Origin: Dehalococcoidia bacterium
Lineage (GTDB): Bacteria > Chloroflexota > Dehalococcoidia > Bin125
Length of the DNA: 22,778 nucleotides
Assembly: GCA_007571275.1 (NCBI GenBank)
Contig: RKRS01000259.1
Location: forward strand, 1-22,778
Reading direction: 5' to 3'
This document shows positions 14,770-21,026 of this stretch, one piece after another (the first letter of the stretch is position 1; every line of letters begins with the position of its first letter). Under the pieces are notes generated by a model that was not told where the DNA came from, made no database searches, and saw nothing but the letters and a program-made list of their open reading frames with translations. The translations under genes and the position numbers were made by a program.

Positions 14770-15654
14770 ATGACGACCTCAGCGCTTCGCATGCCCGCAG
14801 ATGTGGGTCGATACACCATCGCCAAGTCGTTCGAAGTCACGGCCCGCGCCATTACCGCGTTCGCCGGCGGCGTCGGAGATTTCAATCCCGTGTACTTCGA
14901 GGATGATCGCCCCGACGGGCTCATCGCCCATCCAGGAATGGTCTTCAGCTGGCAGTGGAATAGCCGCTTTACCCCTGATATCCAGCTCGATGTGAATCTG
15001 GTCCGACGCGGCGTCCACGCCTGGGTGGACGTGCGCTTCAACCGCGCTGTGCGCGAGGGCGATGTGATCACCAGCCAGGGACAGGGCATTGCCGTCAAAC
15101 AGGTGCGACCGGGCGTGTTGAGCGCGCAGCGATACACGATGTGTGACAGCCGAGGCGAGGTCGTCGTCGTGATGGACAGCGGAGGCATCACGCGCGGCGC
15201 CGAGCTGGACGGCGAGGGTATGGAGATCGAATCCACGCCGCCGCTGCCGCAGCGCTCAACCAGCTCAGCCAACGGTGGGCAACCGGTCTGGACGACAACG
15301 ATCCCGATCGACCCACAGGCGCCGCATGTCTATACCGAGTGCGCCGACATCTGGAACCCAATCCATACAGAGCGTCGCGTCGCCCTGGCCGCGGGACTGC
15401 CGGACATCATCCTGCACGGCTCCGCCAATATCACTATTGCCCTGCGCGAGGTGATCAATCGCAACATGGATGGCGATCCCACACGGCTGCGCCGGTTCGC
15501 CGGTCAATTCCGCGGCATGGTCATTCCGGGTACGGATGTCTCAGTGAGCGCGCTGGAAGTCCGCGACGAAGGTGATCGCGAGATCGTCTTCTACGAAATG
15601 CGTAACGATCAGGGCGAGCTGGCAATCGCGAACGGGGTCGTGGTCGCGGCGTAG
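14770..15654 (+). CDS. Two-domain MaoC-like (R)-hydratase-fold protein with altered dyads
   Basis: A 294-aa protein with two hotdog/MaoC domains. The N half has VGDFNPVYFED (Asp37, Tyr42) and the C half has CADIWNPIHTE (His199). The hydratase-2 motif is normally GD-x-NP-x-H. The N half keeps the Asp but has Tyr for the His. The C half keeps the His but has Ile194 at the Asp position, with an Asp one residue earlier. The usual role is (R)-specific hydration of enoyl-CoA or dehydration of mesaconyl/hydroxyacyl-CoA; activity here may need the shifted Asp193 or a joint site. I chose ATG 14770; the frame opens at 14704 inside the nitroreductase gene. The gap to that gene is 19 bp. It ends at a convergent repeat junction. 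Confidence 0.86.
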   Translation: MTTSALRMPADVGRYTIAKSFEVTARAITAFAGGVGDFNPVYFEDDRPDGLIAHPGMVFSWQWNSRFTPDIQLDVNLVRRGVHAWVDVRFNRAVREGDVITSQGQGIAVKQVRPGVLSAQRYTMCDSRGEVVVVMDSGGITRGAELDGEGMEIESTPPLPQRSTSSANGGQPVWTTTIPIDPQAPHVYTECADIWNPIHTERRVALAAGLPDIILHGSANITIALREVINRNMDGDPTRLRRFAGQFRGMVIPGTDVSVSALEVRDEGDREIVFYEMRNDQGELAIANGVVVAA

Positions 15655-15693
15655 GTTCCATACGGGCGTATCTGGCTCGCTTGATCGCCGAGT

Positions 15694-15760
15694 CCCTTCA
15701 GTCGCTACGCGGCCTGCCCCTGCGTAGACAGGGGACAGCTTCCCCCATAGGGGGACAGCT
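15694..15760 (+). repeat. Two-hairpin intergenic repeat, copy C with a nested third hairpin
   Basis: In the 158-bp gap between the convergent MaoC and enolase-family genes lie GTCGC-tac-GCGGC (15701-15713), CCCCTG-cgtaga-CAGGGG (15717-15734) and AGCTTCCCCC-ata-GGGGGACAGCT (15737-15760). The first and last match copies A and B. The middle hairpin of about 23 bp is inserted between them and is itself palindromic, as if a small element or duplicated arm had entered the repeat. Confidence 0.78.
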
Positions 15761-15812
15761 GAGAGCGCCATGTCCGCGACAGTTCGTCTGTATGGGGGCA
15801 GATGGAGCGGTG

Positions 15813-16928
15813 TTAGCTGTCGACAGTGTAGCGCTCCAGCGCTTCTGGGATGAACTCGAAACCGAGTCCCGGTGCGTCGGGCAGGACGAGGCGTCCGTCT
15901 CTAATCTCTGTCTGCCGATCGATCACGTTGCGGAAGTTGTGCACCTGGTCGTCGGGGAAGAACTCGACGTAGGTCGCGTTCGGCGCCGACGCGACCAGGT
16001 GTCGGTGCAGATCGTGGAACCAGTGCGGGCAGATTGAGACGCCATATGACGCAGCCGTGTTGACTATCCGTCGGAACTCGGTCACGCCGCCCAGCACGGC
16101 GGCGTCCGGTTGCAGAATCATCGCTGCGTCCTGATCCATCAGGTCTTTGAATCGCCAGCGGCCGACTTCAATCTCTCCCGTCGCCACCGGTACGCCAGTT
16201 CGCTGGGCGAGCTTGGCGTGCAGGCCGATCGCGTCCGGCGAGAACGGCTCCTCGATCCAATAGGGACTGGACGGCTCATAGGCTGCCATGTAGCGCAGGG
16301 CGTCCTCGAGGTTGGACCAGGCGTTGTTGGCGTCGAGCATGATGTGGACGTCGGGACCCACAGCCTCGCGCGCGGCCTGCATCCGCGAGGCTTCCTCGCG
16401 CACAGACAGACGTCCCACTTTGATTTTCACCGCGTCGAACCCCAGCTCCACGTAGCCCAGCAGCTCTTGCTGGAGTCCTTCGTGCCCCTTGCCCTCCAGG
16501 TAGTAGCCGCCCGACGCGTAGGCCGGCACCGTGTCCTCGTAGTAGCCGCCGAGCAGTCGGTAGAGCGGCAGCCCCGCCGCCTTGGCGTTGTGATCCCAGA
16601 GCGCGATGTCAAGCGCTGAGAGCGCGCGGATCGTTGAGCCGGCGCGGCCATGCAGCAGAGACTCCTGATACATCTCAGCCCAGAGCCCTTCGACCCGGAA
16701 CGGGTCCTGCCCCAACAGCAGCGGCGCAAACAGATTGTCTACTGACGAGGTCACGAGCTGCCCGTTGGAATTCCCCGCATAGCAGAATCCGATTCCGACA
16801 TGCCCGTCATCGCACTCGACTTCGACCACCGGATGGTCGCGGTGGTAGACGGTGCGGTTCGAGAACGAGGTGGGATTGTCGAGCGGAATGCGCAGCATAC
16901 GCGAACGAACGGCAGTGATTCTGGTCAT
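15813..16928 (-). CDS. Mandelate racemase/muconate lactonizing-family enzyme (acid-sugar dehydratase-like)
   Basis: A 371-aa enolase-superfamily protein. It has the N-terminal cap (about 1-130) and a barrel with K168-x-K170 (AVKIKVG), metal ligands Asp199 (DANNAW), Glu226 (IEEP) and Glu252 (ATGE), then Asp275 (LQPD) paired with His302 (CPHWFHDLHRHL). The His/Asp dyad opposite the KxK places it in the mandelate-racemase subgroup, which abstracts the proton next to a carboxylate. This argues against a dipeptide epimerase, which has a second Lys there. Most likely it is an acid-sugar dehydratase or a racemase; the substrate is not predictable. GGAG lies 8 bases before the ATG. It follows the DppC-type permease by 64 bp and is probably co-transcribed with the transporter. 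Confidence 0.9.
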   Translation of the reverse strand: MTRITAVRSRMLRIPLDNPTSFSNRTVYHRDHPVVEVECDDGHVGIGFCYAGNSNGQLVTSSVDNLFAPLLLGQDPFRVEGLWAEMYQESLLHGRAGSTIRALSALDIALWDHNAKAAGLPLYRLLGGYYEDTVPAYASGGYYLEGKGHEGLQQELLGYVELGFDAVKIKVGRLSVREEASRMQAAREAVGPDVHIMLDANNAWSNLEDALRYMAAYEPSSPYWIEEPFSPDAIGLHAKLAQRTGVPVATGEIEVGRWRFKDLMDQDAAMILQPDAAVLGGVTEFRRIVNTAASYGVSICPHWFHDLHRHLVASAPNATYVEFFPDDQVHNFRNVIDRQTEIRDGRLVLPDAPGLGFEFIPEALERYTVDS

Positions 16929-16992
16929 CGAAACGCTCCGTGACTGGGTCGGGATAGCGCCTCGATGGTATCGCGTGGCCTCGGTGTGGCGA

Positions 16993-17892
16993 TCAGCGCA
17001 CGTTGCGTAAGCGCGGATCGAGCGTATCGCGGAGCCAGTCGCCCATCAGGTTGCCGGTCAGTGAGACCAACAGGATGGCGATCCCAGGCATCCAGATCGG
17101 CCACCAGGCGATTGTCATGAAATTGCGACCTTCTGAGATCATCGCGCCCCAGGATGGCGTGCCGGGAGCGACGCCGATGTTGAGGAAGCTAAGCGCCGCC
17201 TCGATCAGAATCACCGCCGGTACATCCAGCGTCGCCATGATCACGATGGTGTTGAGAATGTTGGGCAGGATGTGTCGGAAGAGAATGCGCTGATCACTTG
17301 CGCCGCTGGCCTGTGCCGAGATGACAAATTCCTGCTCCCGCAGCGAGAGCACATCAGCCCGCACCAGCCTCGCGTATCCCGACCAGCTGAAGATGATAAT
17401 GATCAGGATCACATTGAGCAGACTGCGTCCGAAGACGACGGAGATCAGTAGCGCGAAGAGGAGCGCCGGCAACGCCAACTGCACATCGACGAGGCGCATC
17501 AGGAGTCGGTCCCACCAGCCCAGCCGCCAGCCGGCGAGCAAGCCAATGAATGTGCCGATCAACGCCGACGCGGGAATACAGATCACCACGACCAGCAGCG
17601 ATACCCGAGCGCCATACATGACCCGCGAGAGAATGTCGCGGCCCAGGTTGTCGGTGCCGAGCGGATGCGCCCAACTGCCGCCTTCCTGTATCGCTGGCGG
17701 AATCAGGCGACGGATCAGGACGATCTCTTCCGGATCGTAGGCCGATAGCAGATTGGCGAAGATACCGACGATCAGAAACGCGCCCAGAATGATCAACGCC
17801 GGCGCGAGCAATACCAGACGTTGCCAGGACACGCCAAGGCGAACGCCGCGGCGGAGGATGGCCGCGGGTTGTGCGACTACCCGCGTCGCCAT
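16993..17892 (-). CDS. ABC transporter permease, DppC/OppC type
   Basis: A 299-aa inner-membrane permease. The first membrane helix is at about 25-50, followed by the family signature HPLGTDNLGRDILSRVMYG (about 76-94) and five more helices. The coupling (EAA) loop reads ASGASDQRILFRHILPN. This class imports peptides, opines, nickel or sugar-acid-like substrates together with a DppB partner, two ATPases and a binding protein. Its ATG shares one base with the stop of the DppB gene (TGATG at 17894-17890), a classic coupled pair. ATPase genes are absent from the window. The C-terminal DWLRDTLDPRLRNVR is typical for the family. Confidence 0.93.
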   Translation of the reverse strand: MATRVVAQPAAILRRGVRLGVSWQRLVLLAPALIILGAFLIVGIFANLLSAYDPEEIVLIRRLIPPAIQEGGSWAHPLGTDNLGRDILSRVMYGARVSLLVVVICIPASALIGTFIGLLAGWRLGWWDRLLMRLVDVQLALPALLFALLISVVFGRSLLNVILIIIIFSWSGYARLVRADVLSLREQEFVISAQASGASDQRILFRHILPNILNTIVIMATLDVPAVILIEAALSFLNIGVAPGTPSWGAMISEGRNFMTIAWWPIWMPGIAILLVSLTGNLMGDWLRDTLDPRLRNVR

Positions 17893-18830
17893 CAGCGCCC
17901 CCCCGCTCGAATTCGTGGATCGATGATCGGATACGACAGGTCGACGAGGATGTTGGCGGCGACGATGCTGGTGGAGATGACAAGAATCGCAGCGATCAGG
18001 ACCGGGAAGTCTCCCACCGTGATCGTATGCAGCATCAGCCGACCGATGCCTGGCCAGGCGAAGACCTGCTCAACGATGATCGTGCCCGCGATCAGATAGC
18101 CGACCTGCAGCCCCAGGATGGTTGCTACGGGCAGCAACGCGTGGCGCAACGCGTGACGCCAGATGACCGTCGATTCGCGTAGCCCCTTTGCCCTGGCCGT
18201 GCGAATGAAGTCAGTGTTCATCACGTCGATCATGCCCGAGCGCGTCAGCCGCATGGATACCGCCGAGGTCAGCAGGCCGAGCGTGATTGTGGGCAGAATG
18301 ATGTGCTTGACGCCACCGCTGCCGCCGGTCGGCATCCAGCCAAGCTGCACCGAGAAGAAGAAGATCAGCATCAGCCCCAACCAGAAGTTGGGTGTCGCCT
18401 GACCCAGCACGGCCAGGAGCCGAGCGAGCCAGTCCGTCGGCGACGCCCGACGCAAGGCCGCGATGATCCCCAGTGGAATCCCCAACGCCAATGAGAAGAT
18501 CAGCGCCGCGGCGCCGAGCTGCAACGTTTTTGACGCGCGACTGCTCACTTCGGATAATGCCGGACGCGCGCTGATGAACGAATTTCCAAGGTCGAGCTGG
18601 ACTGCGTCAATCAGGAAGTTGACGTACTGAATCCCGATCGGCCCGCTCAAGCCCAGTTGCTCTTTGAGCAGCTCTTTCTCCTCCACGGTCGTCTCATCCG
18701 TGGTCAGATATTCAACCGGGTTACGCGCCAGACGCGAGACCAGGAAGACGACGGAGACGACCACAAACACAACCAGGATCCCCTGTAGGAGGCGCGAGAC
18801 AAGGATCGACAAGATGCTTTGCACGCCCAT
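17892..18830 (-). CDS. ABC transporter permease, DppB/OppB type
   Basis: A 312-aa inner-membrane permease. It starts with the usual amphipathic SILVSRLLQGILVVFVVVSV helix. A periplasmic stretch (EKELLKEQLGLSGPIGIQY) follows, then five further helices, with the coupling loop RTARAKGLRESTVIWRHALRHALLP. This is the standard partner of DppC. The stop overlaps the DppC start by one base. The gap to the binding-protein gene upstream is 30 bp. Substrate class is peptide/opine/nickel-like by family only. Confidence 0.93.
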   Translation of the reverse strand: MGVQSILSILVSRLLQGILVVFVVVSVVFLVSRLARNPVEYLTTDETTVEEKELLKEQLGLSGPIGIQYVNFLIDAVQLDLGNSFISARPALSEVSSRASKTLQLGAAALIFSLALGIPLGIIAALRRASPTDWLARLLAVLGQATPNFWLGLMLIFFFSVQLGWMPTGGSGGVKHIILPTITLGLLTSAVSMRLTRSGMIDVMNTDFIRTARAKGLRESTVIWRHALRHALLPVATILGLQVGYLIAGTIIVEQVFAWPGIGRLMLHTITVGDFPVLIAAILVISTSIVAANILVDLSYPIIDPRIRAGGR

Positions 18831-18860
18831 GTTCGAACTTCCTACAGGGGACGGTTGGCT

Positions 18861-20747
18861 CTACGTCACGAGTGGCCGAATGCCCCAGAGGCCGCCGTAG
18901 TCGCGCGAGTTGCCTTTCATGTCCCATTCCAGGTCGTCGCGCATCAGCCCGGTGCCAACGGTCTCGAACAGGAAGAGCCAGGAGGCATTGGTGTAGATCA
19001 GCTGCGCGAGTTCGTTCAGGTACTGCTTGCGTTTGGCCGGGTCGAACTCCGAACGCTGCGCCTCGACCAACTCCTGAATCCCCGACTCCGGGTATTCCGC
19101 CACCGAGAGCGTGCCGCCGGCAGCGACTTCCGCATTAATCACCTGGAATGGATCGGGCGACTGGTTGGTGAAGTAGTAGTGCAGGCCTGGCACATCGCGC
19201 TGTGCCATGCGAGCGCGGAAGTCGGGCAGCGGATCGAGCTGCAGGTTGGTGCGAATCCCGACCACGTCGAGGTACTGCTGCACCGAAAGCGCGATCTGGT
19301 CAGTCCAGGCGAAGAAGCCGGCGGTGCCGTAGAAGTCCGACTCGAAGCCGTCGGCGTAACCAGCGGCGTCCATCAGCTGCATCGCCTTCTCGACGTCGTA
19401 CTCCATCGTTAGCGGACCTGACTGCTCAGGCTGCATGCCGCCCAGTTGTCGGGTGCCGATCCCGTAGGCGCGCTGTTCGCGGCCAGTAGCCAGCGTGGTG
19501 TATATCGTCTCGACGTCGACGGCATGGTTCATCGCCTGCCGCACGCGGATGTCACGGTACGGATTGGAGCCGTCTTCGAACATCGGTACCAGCGTGTTGG
19601 GGAAGATCGTGTGCGGACAGCAGCCCGGGTCGAAGAGCACCTCGAAGCCAGGCTCGTCGATGAACTCCTGCACCAATTCCCACTCGAGCGAGGGTGTCAC
19701 GTCGGCCTCACCCGCCTGGATCGCGGCCAGCCGCGCGACCGGCTCAGGCCGCACCGACTGGACGATCTCCTTGACCCACGGACGGTGGATGCGGTTCAGG
19801 TCCTCATAGCCGATCGGGTAGTTGTCGTTACGGGCGCTGCGCACTTCGATGTCCGGCTCGAAGTTGACCAACTGGAACGGTCCGCTGGCGAGGCCTTCGC
19901 GATTGTAGGCCTCGTCGCCGATCTCCTCGATCAGGTGCTTCGGCACGAGTGGCAGCGTCGTACCGACGCTGCCTGGCGCGGTGACATCGGTATTCACCGG
20001 CAACCGCAGGGTCAGATCGTCGACGACCGAGGATTCCCCGTTGACGGCGGAGACGATGTACGCGATGCCAGTTTCGTATGTCCCGCTCTCGTTGTAGGCG
20101 GCGGCGCCAGCCGCGCGGTCAATCGAGAACTTGATGTCCTCGGCGGTCAGCGGCGTGCCGTCATGCCAGGCATGGCCGGGATTGATGTGCCAGATCAGGG
20201 CGGTGAAGTCCTCGATCCACTCGAAGTTGCCTACATGCGGCACGATCTCGCGCGTCACGAGGTCGTATTGCAGCAACCGATCGAAGTGCAGCGGACCATT
20301 CCACTTGAGTGTGTAGTTGCCCGGCGCCTGCACGTCGAGGCCGCCGACCGCGTTGGGCACGGCGACGGTGACGATGCGTTCCCAGTCGGTGTCGCCCGCG
20401 CGAGCGGAATCGGTCGTGGCGACCGCCTGTTGCTGATCCTGCTGTTGTTGCTGGGCGGGCGCGGCCTGCTGCTCTTGTTGCTCGACCTGTTGTGCCTGTG
20501 CGTCAGCCTGCTGATCCTGCTGTTGTTGCTGAGCGGGCGCGGCCTGCTGTTCTTGCTGCTCTGGCTGCGCCTGCGCCACGGTCTGTTGCTGCTGTTGGAC
20601 CTGAGTCGCCGAATCGTCATCATCGTCGCCGCAGCCGACCAGCGCGAGACCGGCCGCGCCAACTCCTGCCCGCCCTGAGGCTCGCAAGAGCGCGCGTCTA
20701 CTGAGCCGGGAACGGCGCATGCGCTGCCAATAGTTTCGCTCGGTCAT
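18861..20747 (-). CDS. Extracellular solute-binding lipoprotein, family 5, with Gln-rich linker
   Basis: A 628-aa binding protein for the adjacent DppBC permease. The N-terminus has a twin-arginine-like patch (LSRRALLRAS, Arg17-Arg18), a hydrophobic stretch and the lipobox LALVGC with Cys39, followed by five Asp residues, so it is a lipid-anchored, possibly Tat-exported, surface protein. Residues about 49-107 are a Gln/Ala-rich linker with a near-exact internal duplication. The SBP_bac_5 domain runs from about 125 to the end (HAWHDGTPLTAEDIKFSIDR is the family signature). I chose ATG 20747, with AAGGAT upstream; the frame opens at 20879 but the extra 44 residues would bury the signal peptide. 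Its ligand is unknown; nearby genes hint at an acid sugar or an N-acyl/peptide compound. Confidence 0.92.
   Translation of the reverse strand: MTERNYWQRMRRSRLSRRALLRASGRAGVGAAGLALVGCGDDDDDSATQVQQQQQTVAQAQPEQQEQQAAPAQQQQQDQQADAQAQQVEQQEQQAAPAQQQQQDQQQAVATTDSARAGDTDWERIVTVAVPNAVGGLDVQAPGNYTLKWNGPLHFDRLLQYDLVTREIVPHVGNFEWIEDFTALIWHINPGHAWHDGTPLTAEDIKFSIDRAAGAAAYNESGTYETGIAYIVSAVNGESSVVDDLTLRLPVNTDVTAPGSVGTTLPLVPKHLIEEIGDEAYNREGLASGPFQLVNFEPDIEVRSARNDNYPIGYEDLNRIHRPWVKEIVQSVRPEPVARLAAIQAGEADVTPSLEWELVQEFIDEPGFEVLFDPGCCPHTIFPNTLVPMFEDGSNPYRDIRVRQAMNHAVDVETIYTTLATGREQRAYGIGTRQLGGMQPEQSGPLTMEYDVEKAMQLMDAAGYADGFESDFYGTAGFFAWTDQIALSVQQYLDVVGIRTNLQLDPLPDFRARMAQRDVPGLHYYFTNQSPDPFQVINAEVAAGGTLSVAEYPESGIQELVEAQRSEFDPAKRKQYLNELAQLIYTNASWLFLFETVGTGLMRDDLEWDMKGNSRDYGGLWGIRPLVT
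20433..20561 (-). repeat. Tandem 78-bp-period duplication in the lipoprotein linker
   Basis: Two 51-bp blocks (20433-20483 and 20511-20561) differ at only a few bases and each encode EQQEQQAAPAQQQQQDQQ-like sequence, separated by a 27-bp spacer. The 26-residue period points to in-frame slippage or unequal exchange that lengthens the flexible tether between lipid anchor and binding domain. Confidence 0.8.
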
Positions 20748-20838
20748 GGGTCCATCCTTCTCCGGGTTTCTGGTCGCCCAACAGCAGCCGATACGGGAAC
20801 CGCAGGCCCCGCGTATCAATACGCCACAGTTCGATGGA

Positions 20839-20867
20839 AGTATGCCTTCTAGCAAACGTGTTTGCAA
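20839..20867 (-). promoter_or_regulatory. Candidate sigma-70-type promoter with operator-like palindrome for the transporter operon
   Basis: Reading the minus strand, TTGCAA (20867-20862) and CATACT (20844-20839) are 17 bp apart, each matching the -35 and -10 consensus at four of six bases. An inverted repeat GCAAAC-gt-GTTTGC (20852-20865) overlaps the -35 and spacer, a place where a repressor could block RNA polymerase. It lies about 90 bp upstream of the binding-protein ATG. It is the best candidate in this 279-bp gap, but it is only a motif match. Confidence 0.4.
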
Positions 20868-20994
20868 CGCACAAGGCACGCTTCGCCGAAGACGAACAAT
20901 CGGTGCGGCCAGGTGGCGGGATCACCGGGCGTCTGCCCGGCCCGCGAAATACGCGTTGTCTGTGGGCCGCGCACCCATCGGGAAGGGTGACATC

Positions 20995-21020
20995 GTCATT
21001 CCTGCGCAAACAGGAATGAC
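20995..21020 (-). terminator. Perfect 10-bp inverted repeat just after the deacylase gene
   Basis: GTCATTCCTG-cgcaaa-CAGGAATGAC starts 6 bp downstream of the deacylase stop codon on the minus strand. The stem is perfect but no U tract follows, so it may be an mRNA-end hairpin or a dispersed palindromic repeat. It resembles the widespread ATTCC/GGAAT-armed repeats of other bacteria. Confidence 0.45.
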
Positions 21021-21026
21021 GCCTGC

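Noticed and set aside
15813..16928. The enolase-family gene as a dipeptide epimerase, suggested by the peptide-type transporter.
   Set aside because: It has a His/Asp dyad (His302, Asp275) where epimerases have a second Lys.
19446..20678. A 410-codon plus-strand frame with a Leu-rich end opposite the binding-protein gene.
   Set aside because: The Leu run is just the complement of the Gln-rich linker. The minus-strand frame has a lipobox and the SBP family signature.
20995..21020. The perfect inverted repeat as an attachment site or insertion-sequence end.
   Set aside because: No transposase or integrase, no target duplication and no second copy in the window. A 3' hairpin or dispersed palindrome fits better.
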